DNA of 64,000 nucleotides, from NCBI RefSeq assembly GCF_011765625.1, contig NZ_CP050313.1:2104501-2168500 (forward strand), written 5' to 3'. Made by a program: the position numbers and the translations under genes. Shown here in pieces: positions 47,672 to 58,361 of this stretch (within the stretch, counting starts at the first letter, position 1; each line of letters opens with the position of its first letter). The notes below the pieces were generated by a model, which saw only the letters and a list, made by a program, of their open reading frames with translations, was not told the DNA's origin and made no database searches. This stretch comes from Shewanella aestuarii. Lineage in GTDB: Bacteria > Pseudomonadota > Gammaproteobacteria > Enterobacterales > Shewanellaceae.

Positions 47672-48137
47672 TTACTGTTCACTCCCTTAACATCCATAAT
47701 GCCATTAGCATTATTTTACATAAACCTAACATCAAGTTCTGCTTTAATTATCCGTTGATAAAAAAATAGGACGATATATTTATCGGCTGATTACATTTTG
47801 CAGAAGAATTAACACAGTTAACTAATCTCTAATGCGCTGTGCAAGTTAAAATGATGCTTTGAAATAAGCAGAAAAATGAAGGTTTTAAATTTTGAATGAA
47901 TGATATGTGGCAAGAAGATAATTTAAACCAATTTAAAACAATAGCTTGAGGAAAATAATTTGGAAATAAAAAATATTTACTCATAAATTCGCTAAAGCTG
48001 AAAACACTGCCTATAATTTGTTCAGAGATGTTCTCAACTCTAGCGCACGGCTCTTTAATGAGCCATTTCCCTAGGCCCAAAACAACCGGATCGTTTTGGG
48101 TCTTTTTTTGTCTGTAATTTATGAAAACGCTTTGGTG
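47672..48137. other. Intergenic region holding porin promoter and small RNA candidate
   Basis: 466 bp between the porin and tatD (both minus). The porin-proximal part is A/T-rich control DNA; no specific site was recognised. The tatD-proximal part holds the small RNA candidate at 48024-48109 on the plus strand. Confidence 0.6.
48024..48109 (+). ncRNA. Candidate small regulatory RNA
   Basis: A perfect TATAAT (48012-48017) with a weak -35 TTCGCT at 18 bp predicts a start near 48024. The about 86-nt transcript would contain a hairpin GGCTC/GAGCC (48049-48064), an unpaired ACATT..CCC-like linker, and a strong intrinsic terminator (stem 48073-48083 / 48093-48103, CCCAAAAC/GTTTTGGG core, 7 T to 48109). 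No plus-strand gene precedes this terminator, and no open frame fits. It matches no RNA family I recognise. Lying beside a porin gene, it might act on porin mRNAs; that is speculation. Confidence 0.6.
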
Positions 48138-48926
48138 TTATCGGCCAATGATTTTGGCGGCATCTTTGAACAGATTAAAAAAGTTTTCACTGGTATAGTC
48201 AGCTAAATCTTGATAATTCTCCCCACGCAGTTCAGCAACAAACTCTGCAACATCACGAACATAAGCGGGCTGGTTTTCTTTACCTCTATGCGGCACTGGC
48301 GCTAAATAAGGTGAATCAGTCTCAACTAATAATCTATCTTTGGGTACTTTACGAATGACACTTCTGAGTTCTCCGGCATTTTTAAACGTAACAATACCTG
48401 AAACTGAAATATAAAATCCTAAATCGATAGCCGCTTTAGCCATCTCCCAAGTTTCTGTAAAACAATGCAGAACACCTGATACTTTATCAGCACCGCCATT
48501 TTTAAGCATAGCGATAGTATCTTCTCGTGCATCTCGGGTATGGACTATTAACGGTTTATTAACGTCAACGGCTAAAGCAATCTGTTGCTCAAAGCATTGT
48601 TGCTGCAATATTTTAGTTTCATCTGCATAAAAATAATCTAGCCCGGTTTCTCCGATTGCGACGACTTTAGGATCACAGGCAAAACGTCGAATTTGTTCAA
48701 CATCTAAACCATCTTTTACATCTAATGGATGAACACCTGAAGATAGAAAAACATTGTCAAACTGAGCAACTTTATCACGCATTTGTTCAAAGCCTTGCTG
48801 TCTAACATTAACACATAGCAAATAGTCAACGCCCTGTGCTTTGGCGTTGTCCATAATAGATTGCAGGCTGGTTTGATCGGGTGCCGCTTTCAAACGGTCC
48901 AAGTGACAATGTGAATCAATTAACAT
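48138..48926 (-). CDS. tatD: TatD-family metal-dependent DNase
   Basis: 262-residue TIM-barrel hydrolase (TatD/YcfH type) with 3'-5' exonuclease activity. Metal ligands are seen in LIDSHCHLDRL (residues 2-12), IGETGLDYFY (about 91), PLIVHTRDAREDT, VLHCFTETWEMA and LVETDSPYLAPVPHRGKENQPAYV. Situated at the end of the holB-pilZ-tatD run (as ycfH follows holB in E. coli), so closer to YcfH than to the twin-arginine-operon TatD. ATG 48926 is the start. Confidence 0.93.
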   Translation of the reverse strand: MLIDSHCHLDRLKAAPDQTSLQSIMDNAKAQGVDYLLCVNVRQQGFEQMRDKVAQFDNVFLSSGVHPLDVKDGLDVEQIRRFACDPKVVAIGETGLDYFYADETKILQQQCFEQQIALAVDVNKPLIVHTRDAREDTIAMLKNGGADKVSGVLHCFTETWEMAKAAIDLGFYISVSGIVTFKNAGELRSVIRKVPKDRLLVETDSPYLAPVPHRGKENQPAYVRDVAEFVAELRGENYQDLADYTSENFFNLFKDAAKIIGR

Positions 48927-48971
48927 AACTAAAATGCTGTACTAAACAAATGGGATGCTGAGGATACTCAC

Positions 48972-49298
48972 CTACATGGTGCAGGTCAAATCAGCTGATG
49001 ATAATTGTTGTGATAATAATTTTTCAATATGGTGTTTATGGCTATCAACATCGGTTTTTATTTTTATGCCAATGCCAGCAGGCCTACCACCAGATGCACC
49101 AATAGGATTAATCCATACAACAGTGCCTTTAAACTCGTTCACTTGACTGCTGCTTGGTAGCCTGTAGGCGATGGTTAACTCTTGACCAAGAAAATGGCTT
49201 TCTGTGGTCGCGACAAATAAGCCAGCTGGTTTAATAAACGGCATGTAGGCTCGATAAAGCTGATGCAGGGTATCGTAATTTACAACCAAATCAACCAT
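48972..49298 (-). CDS. PilZ-domain protein (type IV pilus PilZ type)
   Basis: 108-residue PilZ protein. The domain is seen as FVATTESHFLGQELTIAYRLP and VVWINPIGASGGRPAGIGIKI. The RxxxR motif needed to bind c-di-GMP is absent, as in PilZ proper, which works with PilB/FimX in pilus assembly rather than binding the nucleotide. The longest frame starts at a TTG (49334); ATG 49298 (MVDLVVNYDTLHQ) with AAGA upstream is preferred. The holB-pilZ-tatD order is conserved in gammaproteobacteria. Confidence 0.9.
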   Translation of the reverse strand: MVDLVVNYDTLHQLYRAYMPFIKPAGLFVATTESHFLGQELTIAYRLPSSSQVNEFKGTVVWINPIGASGGRPAGIGIKIKTDVDSHKHHIEKLLSQQLSSADLTCTM

Positions 49299-49378
49299 AG
49301 TTTTATCTTCATTCTCTAATCTAAAAATTAACAATTTGCTTAAAACAGCCTAATAGCAAAAACTACGTTAAGTAGGCC

Positions 49379-50338
49379 CTATGATAGGGCCAGTAAATGC
49401 CTGAATTGCAGTAGATATTGCTGACATAATGCTTGTGTGTTCACATTCGCCATTGTAGCTAATTTATGGCTCATTTGCATGACACTTCCCGCTAACTCAA
49501 TGACCTTTGCTTGGTTTAATGGATCTAGCTTAGTACTTTTTAACACATATTGTCTTAAGTACAAATATAAAACCTTAAGAGCATCAATAATTTGTTGTTC
49601 CGACAACTTCAATAAGCTATTTTGTAAATGGCCATTTTTTAAACTTGCCGCCCAATCTTGACGATAATCTAGCAATTGCTGATAGTGCTTTGAGGATAAG
49701 CTATCAGCCAGTTTTAACGGCCCACCGACCACACCTAAACACCAAGTCACATCATGGCGCTTTCCTTGAGCGTCTGGCCGTGGCAATAAGTGTTGTTCAT
49801 CTAGCCACTTAACGATATCGCTTTTTTGGGGGGCGATAAAAGCAATTTTTTGGCAGCGACTGGTAATTGTCGGCAGTAAACTAGCTGGAGTATCGGTTTG
49901 CAAAATCAGCAGGGTATTATCTCCCGGCTCTTCCAAGGTCTTTAATAATGCATTCGCCGCTGCAGTATTCATCCTTTCACTGTTTTCAATGACAGCGATT
50001 CTAGCGCCACCTTGCTGAGCGGTATGCAGTAACGATTGACAGAGTTCGCGGATTTGATCGACTTTAATTTGCGCGCCATCTTTGCGTACCCAATGGACGT
50101 CAGGGTGATTACCGGATTTATAAAGCAAACAAGACTTACACTGCTGACAAGCCCCAAATGGGGTTTTGTTTAAACAAAGCGCCATTTGCGCCATCTCATT
50201 TGCCAAATAATAGCCACCTAAGGCCTCATCCACCGGCAATAATTGCGCATGACTATGACGATTTTGATAGCACAACTGAGCAAAACGCTCAAACGGCATT
50301 TGTAACCATGGCAGTTGTGTTAAAGCATAGTCAGTCAT
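49379..50338 (-). CDS. holB: DNA polymerase III delta' subunit
   Basis: 319-residue clamp-loader subunit. The zinc module is visible as CQQCKSCLLYKSGNHPD, followed by the family motifs IKVDQIRELCQSLLHTAQQGGARIAVIENSERMNTAAANALLKTLEEPG. The SRC motif (TITSRCQKI) supplies the arginine finger. The P-loop is degenerate, as is normal for delta'. Preceded by tmk at 24 bp on the same strand, the usual arrangement. Confidence 0.96.
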   Translation of the reverse strand: MTDYALTQLPWLQMPFERFAQLCYQNRHSHAQLLPVDEALGGYYLANEMAQMALCLNKTPFGACQQCKSCLLYKSGNHPDVHWVRKDGAQIKVDQIRELCQSLLHTAQQGGARIAVIENSERMNTAAANALLKTLEEPGDNTLLILQTDTPASLLPTITSRCQKIAFIAPQKSDIVKWLDEQHLLPRPDAQGKRHDVTWCLGVVGGPLKLADSLSSKHYQQLLDYRQDWAASLKNGHLQNSLLKLSEQQIIDALKVLYLYLRQYVLKSTKLDPLNQAKVIELAGSVMQMSHKLATMANVNTQALCQQYLLQFRHLLALS

Positions 50339-50362
50339 AATAAAAAGCCTATATAAATCAAT

Positions 50363-51007
50363 TTAATTAATACGCTCAACCGCCCAGACATTTGTTAATT
50401 GCTTAACAATATCTTGATGAACTTTTTCAATATTTTGGCTAGCATCTATCACAATAATACTGTCATCTTGAGCGGCAAATTCTAAAAATGTAGCACGCGC
50501 ACGTTCAAAAAAAGCAATATGTTGCTGCTCGATACGATCTAAAGCGCCTCTGGCTGAAGCGCGTTGTAAACCCAGTGTGGGATCAATATCTAAATATAAG
50601 GTGAGATCCGGTTTAAAGCCTTTTAAAGTTGCATCGCTGATAGCCTTTACCAACGGCATAAGCCCCCTACCTCCACCTTGATAAGCTAAGGAGGAGAGAT
50701 TGTGTCGATCACCTAGTACCCATTGACCTGCGCTCATTGCCGGTTTAATAACGTTGGTAATTAACTGTGCTCTGGCGGCATAAAACAGCAAACATTCTGC
50801 CTCATCACATAAAGGATCGCTTTCGTCTGCGATTTTAACTAAGTCGCGCATTTTTTCAGCCAATGGCGTGCCACCGGGTTCACGAGTACAGACAGGATCT
50901 TGGCCTGTGTGTTGGCTAATGATATTTTTAACCAAATTAATAGCACTTGATTTACCTGCGCCTTCAAGTCCTTCAATAACAATAAACTTTCCTAATTGCT
51001 GGGTCAT
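50363..51007 (-). CDS. tmk: Thymidylate kinase
   Basis: 214-residue dTMP kinase (dTMP + ATP to dTDP). P-loop [10 protein letters not shown] (12-21), the DR/X motif [16 protein letters not shown] with the dTMP-binding arginine, [18 protein letters not shown] and a lid-like segment ([14 protein letters not shown]) are all present. The ATG at 51007 overlaps the mltG stop (ATGA), so they are translationally coupled. Confidence 0.97.
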   Translation of the reverse strand: MTQQLGKFIVIEGLEGAGKSSAINLVKNIISQHTGQDPVCTREPGGTPLAEKMRDLVKIADESDPLCDEAECLLFYAARAQLITNVIKPAMSAGQWVLGDRHNLSSLAYQGGGRGLMPLVKAISDATLKGFKPDLTLYLDIDPTLGLQRASARGALDRIEQQHIAFFERARATFLEFAAQDDSIIVIDASQNIEKVHQDIVKQLTNVWAVERIN

Positions 51008-52014
51008 TTTCTTTTTCTCTGATATTCATTCACGGCGCGATTATGCTCTTGCAAAGTGGTAGAGAATACATGGCTACCATCATTGCGAGAAACAAAATAA
51101 ATGTAATCCACCTTGGCAGGATTCGCTGCAGCGTATAGCGATGCTTTGCTTGGTGCGGCAATCGGAGTTGGTGGTAAACCGTTGATCTGGTATGTATTAA
51201 AAGCGGTTTTTTCGCGTATATCTTTGCGGGTAATATTACCCTTGTAACGATCACCCATACCATAAATAATAGTTGGGTCAGTTTGTAATCGCATGCCTTT
51301 CTTTAAGCGATTGTTAAATACGGCACTCACCCAATCTCGCTCATCTGCTTTTGCGGTTTCTTTTTCAATGATCGAGGCAATAATTAACAATTCATAAGGT
51401 GTTGTCAGTTTTAAATCAGGATCACGTTGTTGCCATGCTTGTGCTAAATGAGTTTGCATCATGCTGTAACTTCGCTGAAGTAAAGATGCTAAGTTTTCAC
51501 CGGCGTGATAATGATAGGTTTCAGGAAAAAACTTCCCTTCAGGTAATCCGGAGTTATCCCCATTAGCTTCAAGCACTTTAATAAACACATCCTCATCAAA
51601 TGTCATGTGTGGTAAATTTTGCAACACAGGTAACCATTCTTTTATGGTTTTACCTTCAATTAAAGTGACTGAAAAAACTATTTCTTGACCTAAACGGACT
51701 CGATTCAAAAAGTCCGCCAAGGTATCACCCGGAAGCACTTGATATAAACCGGTTTTAATTTGCCCAAGTTGAGGCTCGAGCTTTACCAAAAAGCGAGTTT
51801 TCCAACTATCGGTCAGCATTTGCTGATCTTCTAATTGCTGGGTGAGTTTAAGGACAGATGTACCTGGTGCAACATTCAATGTCGTTGCTTGGGTGATTGA
51901 TAAAGGCTGTTTTTTATAATCGATAAAGTCTTTAGCAAACCAATATCCACCAAGACAAATGATTGTAAATACTGGAATAAGACTGGCAAAAATTCTCGTT
52001 TTTATTGTATTCAT
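51004..52014 (-). CDS. mltG: Endolytic transglycosylase MltG (YceG)
   Basis: 336-residue inner-membrane murein terminase. One N-terminal TM helix (about 8-25) precedes a LysM-like domain and the catalytic YceG domain. Catalytic signature: [46 protein letters not shown], with Glu of [28 protein letters not shown] and [17 protein letters not shown] close the domain. It sits between pabC and tmk, as in E. coli. Confidence 0.96.
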   Translation of the reverse strand: MNTIKTRIFASLIPVFTIICLGGYWFAKDFIDYKKQPLSITQATTLNVAPGTSVLKLTQQLEDQQMLTDSWKTRFLVKLEPQLGQIKTGLYQVLPGDTLADFLNRVRLGQEIVFSVTLIEGKTIKEWLPVLQNLPHMTFDEDVFIKVLEANGDNSGLPEGKFFPETYHYHAGENLASLLQRSYSMMQTHLAQAWQQRDPDLKLTTPYELLIIASIIEKETAKADERDWVSAVFNNRLKKGMRLQTDPTIIYGMGDRYKGNITRKDIREKTAFNTYQINGLPPTPIAAPSKASLYAAANPAKVDYIYFVSRNDGSHVFSTTLQEHNRAVNEYQRKRK

Positions 52015-52027
52015 AAAATTCTATAAA

Positions 52028-52876
52028 TTATTGTAAATGTGTTTTTAATATATCAGCCACTTGCTTGGTGTGCTGCCACGGCTTAAGTGCTTTAGTATCA
52101 ACTTGAACCACATCAATTAAACCTAATAAGCTATTGCTCATCATTAATGAATCGGCTTGATAAATATCATCTTCAGTGAGTGTTGTTGCATTTACAGCAA
52201 AACCAATAGCCAGTATGGTATCAATCACCACCTCTCGCATTACACCACTAACACCGGCTTGATTAATCGCAGGAGTATATATCTGCTTGTCTTTGACCAA
52301 AAAAACATTGGCCATTGATGCTTCAACTAAAACGCCTTGGGTGTCATAGACCAGCCAATCATCAAAGCCATCTTTGATGGGTTGTGATTTTATCAGCACC
52401 TGCTCTAATCGATTTAAATGTTTCATCCCTGCAAGAAGCGGTTGCCGACCGAGATTAATTGCTGACGTAGCAAGCTTAATTCCATGCTGCTGCCAAGAAA
52501 GGTAATGCGCTGGAATAGCATGAACTGAAGTCACTTCAGTGACTTGTAATTCAGTTTGATTGGCCGGCGCTTGATAACCGCGCCCTCCGACTCCTCTGCT
52601 AAGTAACAACTTAATGCATGCATTTGGGTGATTGCTGGCTAGGTGTAATAAATGATCAATTAATTTTGCGGAGGCAGACCACATAATACCTAACCGAGCA
52701 CAGGTTTGTTCAAGCCGTGAGAGGTGTAAATCCAGAAACAATATCCGCTGTTGAGCTGATTGTTGCATTATCGGCAAACTACGCATAGTTGCAAAGGCAC
52801 CATCACCATATGCTAAGCCACGATCGGCTGCATTTACCGTATTTTGAGGTTGTTGATTTACCCAAATTGTGGTCAT
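52028..52876 (-). CDS. pabC: Aminodeoxychorismate lyase
   Basis: 282-residue PLP enzyme making p-aminobenzoate and pyruvate from 4-amino-4-deoxychorismate, for folate. Fold type IV features: DRGLAYGDGAFATMR (18-32), the PLP-lysine in GMKHLNRLEQVL (about residue 148) and VLVEASMANVFLVKD. It heads the pabC-mltG-tmk-holB-pilZ-tatD run. Confidence 0.94.
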   Translation of the reverse strand: MTTIWVNQQPQNTVNAADRGLAYGDGAFATMRSLPIMQQSAQQRILFLDLHLSRLEQTCARLGIMWSASAKLIDHLLHLASNHPNACIKLLLSRGVGGRGYQAPANQTELQVTEVTSVHAIPAHYLSWQQHGIKLATSAINLGRQPLLAGMKHLNRLEQVLIKSQPIKDGFDDWLVYDTQGVLVEASMANVFLVKDKQIYTPAINQAGVSGVMREVVIDTILAIGFAVNATTLTEDDIYQADSLMMSNSLLGLIDVVQVDTKALKPWQHTKQVADILKTHLQ

Positions 52877-53019
52877 TATTCATCCTGATTTATGCATCAA
52901 GCAATCACTTGCTTCGCTCGTTAACAAGTTAGCATTATCAAAACTTTCAATTCGTGCACTTAAAAGCTAACGCATATCTATTGCCAAGCAAATTAACCAA
53001 AAAACCTGTTTATATAGAT

Positions 53020-53050
53020 AACAAAGGCTCAATTCATTTGAGCCTTTGTT
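53020..53050 (-). terminator. Stem-loop after udk
   Basis: A perfect 13-bp stem (AACAAAGGCTCAA / TTGAGCCTTTGTT), 5-base loop, about 40 bp past the udk stop. The downstream T-run is weak, so termination efficiency is uncertain. Confidence 0.6.
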
Positions 53051-53089
53051 ATGTTAGACCGATAACCGCTTACCTACTGTGAAACGACT

Positions 53090-53728
53090 TTACTTAGCAA
53101 GTAAACCTTGAATACGAGATTTTAAAATATCGATTGCAATTCGGTTTTTACCGCCACGGGGAACAATAATATCTGCATACTGTTTTGAGGGCTCAATGAA
53201 CTGTAAAAACATCGGGCGAACAGTTTTTTTATATTGAGAAATCACCGTTTCCATGGTGCGGCCGCGTTCTGCAACATCACGAGTTAAGCGACGTAAAAAA
53301 CAGATGTCTAATGGAGTATCCATAAAAATACTCGCATCCATTAAATCACGTAATTTAGGATCGGTTAGCAGCAAAATGCCTTCAAGAATGATTACTTTTT
53401 TTGGCTGCATTGTCGTCACATCGGCAATTCGAGTATGCTCGGTATAACTGTAACAAGGAATATCAACGGCTTCACCTTGTTTAAGCTTAACTAAGTGACT
53501 AGCAAGTAACTGATGATCAAGTGCTTTTGGGTGATCATAATTGGTTTTCACTCGTTCTTCCATGGTTAAATGGCTTTGATCACGGTAGTACGAATCTTCG
53601 TTGATCACCCCTATCTGATTAGTTCCTAAATCACGACAAAGCTCATGATAAATGGTATTGGCAATTAAACTTTTACCTGAGGCAGATGCCCCTGCAATAC
53701 CAATAATGACACATTGTGGAGAATTCAT
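53090..53728 (-). CDS. udk: Uridine kinase
   Basis: 212-residue kinase of uridine and cytidine (pyrimidine salvage). P-loop [15 protein letters not shown] (9-23), [25 protein letters not shown] and [23 protein letters not shown] are typical of Udk. ATG 53728 is the start. It lies 8 bp downstream of mrp on the same strand. Confidence 0.97.
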   Translation of the reverse strand: MNSPQCVIIGIAGASASGKSLIANTIYHELCRDLGTNQIGVINEDSYYRDQSHLTMEERVKTNYDHPKALDHQLLASHLVKLKQGEAVDIPCYSYTEHTRIADVTTMQPKKVIILEGILLLTDPKLRDLMDASIFMDTPLDICFLRRLTRDVAERGRTMETVISQYKKTVRPMFLQFIEPSKQYADIIVPRGGKNRIAIDILKSRIQGLLAK

Positions 53729-53736
53729 GCTAAACC

Positions 53737-54867
53737 TTACTCGTCGTCTGAAATGCTAATGGAAACTGTAGATTGTACTTGTTGAAGCGCCAGCTGAGCA
53801 CCCAGTTTACGGGCTATTTCACGGTAAATTGCTGACACTTCTGAATCGGGTTCTTTGGCAACACAAGGTGCACCGTCATCCATCGATTCTCGAATATTAA
53901 TGTTTAGCGGTAACGCACCTAATAATGGCACATTGTAACGCTCGGCAATTTTAGAACCACCATGAGTTCCAAATGGATGTTCTTTATGACCACATTCAGG
54001 GCATAAATGGAAACTCATGTTTTCAACAATCCCCAACACAGGGATTTGTACTTTATTAAACATGGTGATGCCTTTTTGCGCATCAGCTAAGGCTATATCT
54101 TGCGGTGTGGTGACAATCACCGCGCCACTGACAGGAAATTTTTGCGACAGTGTTAATTGAATATCACCGGTCCCGGGTGGCATATCAATGATTAAATAAT
54201 CAAGCTCAGGCCATTGGGTTTCATTGAGTAATTGAACCAAGGCACCAGCTGCCATAGGGCCACGCCAAACCGCCGCTTCGCCTTCTGCTAGCATAAAACC
54301 AATTGATTGCGCCGAAATGCCATGAGCAGAAGCAGCCGTCATCATTTTTCCATCAGGCGATTGCGGTCTGAAATGAGGGATACCAAGCATCATAGGTATT
54401 GAAGGACCATAAATATCAGCATCTAAAATGCCAACTTCAGCACCTTCGGCTTTCAACGCTAAAGCAAGGTTAACTGCCGTTGTTGACTTACCCACGCCGC
54501 CTTTGCCAGAGGCCACCGCAATGACTTGCTTAACATTGTTGATAGGGGCAACGGAGGTAATGGCAGAATAAACACGTGGTTGAAAATCGATTTCGCACTC
54601 GACTTCATCAATGGCATCTAACACCGCTAATTGATTGGTAATAGCCATAACGGTGTCACGATACTGGGTCATACAAGGATAGGGATAAACCAATCCCAAC
54701 TGTAATCGTTTACCTTCAATATCAAGCTTAACCACACAGCCCGCAGACACTAAACCTTGTTTTAAATACGGATCGACATAAGCATCCAGAATAGCGAGCA
54801 CTGGGGATAATAATTGTGCATCGAGTTGGTAATCAGTATAGGAAATAGACAAAAGCAAGGCTCCCAT
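53737..54867 (-). CDS. apbC: Iron-sulfur cluster carrier ATPase ApbC/Mrp
   Basis: 376-residue Mrp/NBP35-type P-loop ATPase that carries and transfers [4Fe-4S] clusters. An N-terminal FSCA/DUF59 domain (about 1-95) is followed by the deviant Walker [15 protein letters not shown] (about 115-128), [16 protein letters not shown] and the cluster-ligand [12 protein letters not shown]. The longest frame starts at TTG 54873; ATG 54867 is preferred, but its SD is poor. A TTG at 54852 with GGGAG 9 bp upstream (SISYTDYQ) is a real alternative. It is divergent from metG across about 140 bp, a conserved mrp/metG arrangement. Confidence 0.94.
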   Translation of the reverse strand: MGALLLSISYTDYQLDAQLLSPVLAILDAYVDPYLKQGLVSAGCVVKLDIEGKRLQLGLVYPYPCMTQYRDTVMAITNQLAVLDAIDEVECEIDFQPRVYSAITSVAPINNVKQVIAVASGKGGVGKSTTAVNLALALKAEGAEVGILDADIYGPSIPMMLGIPHFRPQSPDGKMMTAASAHGISAQSIGFMLAEGEAAVWRGPMAAGALVQLLNETQWPELDYLIIDMPPGTGDIQLTLSQKFPVSGAVIVTTPQDIALADAQKGITMFNKVQIPVLGIVENMSFHLCPECGHKEHPFGTHGGSKIAERYNVPLLGALPLNINIRESMDDGAPCVAKEPDSEVSAIYREIARKLGAQLALQQVQSTVSISISDDE

Positions 54868-55009
54868 TGGCAAATTTGTGCAAGTGTATCAGAACTTGAT
54901 AAATAATTAGTTATTAATAAGCACTTTTAGTTCATGTTTTAATGAAAAAACTGCTTTTATCGGTTAGTATCAGGGCAATATTTTTAGTGTAAATCGATGT
55001 TGAGAAAAA

Positions 55010-57076
55010 ATGACACATTCACAGCGTAAAATTCTGGTAACCAGTGCTCTTCCTTATGCCAATGGCCCGATTCACTTAGGCCATATGCTTGAATACATTC
55101 AGACAGACATTTGGTCGCGTTTCCAAAAAATGCGTGGTCACCAATGTCATTATATCTGTGCTGACGATGCCCATGGCACCCCAATTATGCTTAAAGCACA
55201 GCAATTGGGTATCGAGCCAGAACAAATGATAGCTCAAGTTCAACAAGAACATGAGCAAGACTTTGCTGATTTCAACATCCAGTTTGACAATTTTCATAGT
55301 ACCCATAGCCCTGAAAACCGTGAACTAGCAAGTGATATTTATATCAAGTTGCGTGACAATGGTTACATCAAATCAAAGACGATTTCACAGTTATTTGACC
55401 CTGAAAAGTCGATGTTTTTACCCGATCGTTTCGTAAAAGGGACTTGCCCGAAATGTAAATCAGAAGATCAATACGGCGATAACTGTGACAGCTGCGGTGC
55501 AACATACAGCCCGACGGATTTAATCAATCCTAAATCAGCAGTCTCAGGGGCAACGCCTGTAATGAAAGACTCAGAGCACTTCTTCTTCGACTTACCTGCA
55601 TTTGAGGGTATGTTGCAAGAGTGGATTAATTCGGGTTCATTACAACAAGAAATGGCCAATAAACTGGGCGAGTGGTTTGAGCAAGGACTACAGCAGTGGG
55701 ATATCTCTCGTGATGCACCCTACTTTGGTTTTGAAATTCCAGATGCACCAGGTAAATATTTTTACGTTTGGTTAGATGCCCCTATCGGCTATATGGGGTC
55801 ATTTAAAAACTTTTGCGATAAAAACCCTGGTATTAATTTTGATGACTTTTGGGCAAAAGATTCAACCGCAGAAGTTTACCACTTCATTGGTAAGGACATT
55901 GTTTACTTCCACAGCTTATTTTGGCCAGCCATGCTATATGGCGCAAATTATCGCCAACCAACCAGTGTCTATGCACATGGCTATGTGACAGTTAACGGTG
56001 CCAAAATGTCTAAGTCAAAAGGGACCTTTATCAAAGCACGTACCTATTTAGACAATCTAGATCCAGAATATTTACGATACTACTACGCAGCTAAATTAAG
56101 TAGCCGTATTGATGATTTAGACCTTAATCTAGAAGATTTTGCTCAACGTGTTAACTCTGACTTAGTCGGCAAATTAGTCAACTTAGCCTCACGTACAGCA
56201 GGTTTCATCAGTAAGCGCTTTGATGGCAAATTAGCCCAAGTTAGCGACAATAGCCTTGCTGAAAGCTTTATTGCTAAACAAGAGCAAATTGCTGAGTATT
56301 ATGAAAGCCGTGAATATGGCAAAGCCATGCGTGAAATTATGGCCATGGCGGATATTGCCAATGGGTATGTTGCTGATCAAGCTCCGTGGCAGCTAGTGAA
56401 GCACGAAGACAAGCAACAGCAAGCCCACGAAGTATGTTCAAATGCATTAAATATGTTCCGCATTTTAGTCACTTACTTAAAGCCTGTCTTACCTCGCTTA
56501 AGCCAAGATGTAGAAGCCTTCCTGCAAATGGAGCTAACATGGAACAGCTTAGCCACAGATATGACTGGCCATGAAATTCTACCTTTCAAAGCGTTAATGC
56601 AGCGTGTTGACTTAGACAAAGTGGCTAGCATGGTAGATGCATCTAAAGAAAACCTCCAAGTGACTCAAGCAGCTAAAGCTGATAACAAAGCGCCAGTTCT
56701 AGATGCCAAAGCGGTAAGTGGTAATCCTCTAGAAGATGACCCAATAAGTGAAACCATTGAATTTGATGATTTTGCTAAGTTAGATTTACGTATTGCACGC
56801 ATAGCTAAAGCTGAACATGTTCCTGAAGCCAATAAACTACTAAAACTACAATTAGATTTAGGTGGTGAAACCAAACAAGTGTTTGCAGGAATCAAATCGG
56901 CATATGCACCTGAAGATTTAGAAGGCAAACTAACGGTCATGGTCGCCAACCTTGCACCGCGTAAGATGCGTTTTGGCATGTCGGAAGGTATGGTACTTGC
57001 GGCTGGCCCTGGCGGTAAAGACTTGTGGATTTTAGAACCACATGAAGGTGCACAACCCGGTATGCGAGTGAAATAA
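55010..57076 (+). CDS. metG: Methionyl-tRNA synthetase
   Basis: 688-residue class I synthetase. HIGH-like motif [10 protein letters not shown] (20-29), the zinc knuckle [18 protein letters not shown] (about 145-162) and KMSKSKGTF (about 333) are present. The C-terminal tRNA-binding OB domain is fused ([20 protein letters not shown], last 100 residues), as in full-length bacterial dimeric MetG. ATG 55010 is the start. Divergent from apbC. Confidence 0.98.
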   Translation: MTHSQRKILVTSALPYANGPIHLGHMLEYIQTDIWSRFQKMRGHQCHYICADDAHGTPIMLKAQQLGIEPEQMIAQVQQEHEQDFADFNIQFDNFHSTHSPENRELASDIYIKLRDNGYIKSKTISQLFDPEKSMFLPDRFVKGTCPKCKSEDQYGDNCDSCGATYSPTDLINPKSAVSGATPVMKDSEHFFFDLPAFEGMLQEWINSGSLQQEMANKLGEWFEQGLQQWDISRDAPYFGFEIPDAPGKYFYVWLDAPIGYMGSFKNFCDKNPGINFDDFWAKDSTAEVYHFIGKDIVYFHSLFWPAMLYGANYRQPTSVYAHGYVTVNGAKMSKSKGTFIKARTYLDNLDPEYLRYYYAAKLSSRIDDLDLNLEDFAQRVNSDLVGKLVNLASRTAGFISKRFDGKLAQVSDNSLAESFIAKQEQIAEYYESREYGKAMREIMAMADIANGYVADQAPWQLVKHEDKQQQAHEVCSNALNMFRILVTYLKPVLPRLSQDVEAFLQMELTWNSLATDMTGHEILPFKALMQRVDLDKVASMVDASKENLQVTQAAKADNKAPVLDAKAVSGNPLEDDPISETIEFDDFAKLDLRIARIAKAEHVPEANKLLKLQLDLGGETKQVFAGIKSAYAPEDLEGKLTVMVANLAPRKMRFGMSEGMVLAAGPGGKDLWILEPHEGAQPGMRVK

Positions 57077-57097
57077 AACCTCACTCTGATTCAACAC

Positions 57098-57132
57098 AAA
57101 AAAGCTGCAATTGATTCAATTGCAGCTTTTTT
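57098..57132. terminator. Bidirectional terminator after metG
   Basis: A perfect 16-bp stem (AAAAAAGCTGCAATTG / CAATTGCAGCTTTTTT) with a 3-base loop between convergent metG and the ycaR-lpxK-msbA unit. Confidence 0.93.
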
Positions 57133-57161
57133 ATTAGCTTTAACTCTGTATTAAACGGCCT

Positions 57162-57341
57162 TTATTCATTAGGCACTAATGGCATGGCACGGTTTTCAAG
57201 TAATACCGGAATACCCTCATCAATCGGGTAAGCCAGTTTATCAAACTTACAAATCAATGTTTGCGCTTCTTTATCAAACTCCAGTTTACCTTGGCATACT
57301 GGACAAGCGACGATATCAAGTAACTTTTTATCAAAAGCCAT
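57162..57341 (-). CDS. ycaR: Trm112-family protein YcaR
   Basis: 59-residue Trm112p-like protein, too short for a routine length cutoff. Translation begins [20 protein letters not shown] and contains [20 protein letters not shown], the usual family pattern. A CPVC pair is present, with a further Cys near 31. It lies immediately after the lpxK stop (no gap), in the msbA-lpxK-ycaR order. Function unproven in bacteria. Confidence 0.93.
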   Translation of the reverse strand: MAFDKKLLDIVACPVCQGKLEFDKEAQTLICKFDKLAYPIDEGIPVLLENRAMPLVPNE

Positions 57342-58361
57342 TTAGATTTCCTTTTTAAGTTGGATCAATTGAGTCACTTGACTCATAAACTGTTTATCGA
57401 ATTGTTCGCTAAGCTTCGCATTTACTGGCAAATACCACCAGTTGTGTGCAGCAAAATCGCGACATTTAACCGCATCTTTTTCTGTCATCAATAATGGATA
57501 ATTGGCAGAAAGTTGCTGTAATTGGGTTTGATCATAAGCTTGATGATCTTCAAAGGCGATGGTATGGGCAAGTTGATAACCTTGCTCAACCAAGCTATCA
57601 AAAAATCGTTGTGGATTACCAATACCTGCCATAGCAACAATAGGCTGTGTTTTCATCACTTCAAGATCAGCATGTTGGCCTTTAGGTATTAACACGGGTT
57701 GTAATGGTGCAGGCTCAAGTAACATTAATTGCTCTTTACTTTCTGAGTTGTTAATCACTGGACCACCATTATTGATAATCCAATCAATATTATTTAACCG
57801 CCACAAGCCTTCACGTAAGGGCCCTGCTGGTATTAAACATTGATTTCCATAACGTCGAGCGCCATCAACCAAGGCAATTTCAATATCTCGACCCAAAGCA
57901 TAATGCTGTAAACCGTCATCACTAATGATGATATCTACATCATAATCAGCCAAAAGCGTTTGCGCAGCAAGTACCCGCTTGGAACCCACAACCATAGGAA
58001 CTTGAGTACGGCTAACAATCATTAACGGCTCATCACCAACATCACTAGCTTTGCTGTGTTGAGTAACCGCAGTAACACCGTCAATTTTAGCCCCATAGCC
58101 ACGGCTTATAACGCCAGGTTTTAAACCATTAGCTCGAAGTAGATTGATTAAATAAATCACCGTTGGCGTTTTACCACTACCTCCTGCGGTAATGTTACCC
58201 ACAACAATAACAGGCACAGGCAGTCGATAAATCGACTTGAAACCACATTGAAATAACCAACGCCTAATGGAGCTGATTAACCAAAACAATGCCGACAAGG
58301 GCAGTAAGGCCCATTTAGCCCAATGCCCTTGATACCAAATTTTATTTATCCAAGTTTGCAT
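57342..58361 (-). CDS. lpxK: Tetraacyldisaccharide 4'-kinase
   Basis: 339-residue inner-membrane kinase of lipid A synthesis that phosphorylates the 4' position of tetraacyldisaccharide-1-phosphate. A hydrophobic N-terminal segment (LLPLSALFWLISSIRRWLF) precedes the P-loop VGNITAGGSGKTPTVIYL (about 55-72). ISRGYGAK, ISDDGLQHYALGRDIEIALVD and the LMTEKDAVKC motif are present. Its start overlaps msbA by one base. Confidence 0.96.
   Translation of the reverse strand: MQTWINKIWYQGHWAKWALLPLSALFWLISSIRRWLFQCGFKSIYRLPVPVIVVGNITAGGSGKTPTVIYLINLLRANGLKPGVISRGYGAKIDGVTAVTQHSKASDVGDEPLMIVSRTQVPMVVGSKRVLAAQTLLADYDVDIIISDDGLQHYALGRDIEIALVDGARRYGNQCLIPAGPLREGLWRLNNIDWIINNGGPVINNSESKEQLMLLEPAPLQPVLIPKGQHADLEVMKTQPIVAMAGIGNPQRFFDSLVEQGYQLAHTIAFEDHQAYDQTQLQQLSANYPLLMTEKDAVKCRDFAAHNWWYLPVNAKLSEQFDKQFMSQVTQLIQLKKEI

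Noticed and set aside
47829..48080. 83-codon minus-strand open frame over the small RNA candidate
   Set aside because: No ribosome binding site, low-complexity hydrophobic composition, and it runs antisense through the terminator and TATAAT that better explain this region.
52877..53089. Possible short gene between pabC and udk
   Set aside because: No frame with ribosome binding site; the region holds only the udk stem-loop and presumed promoter.
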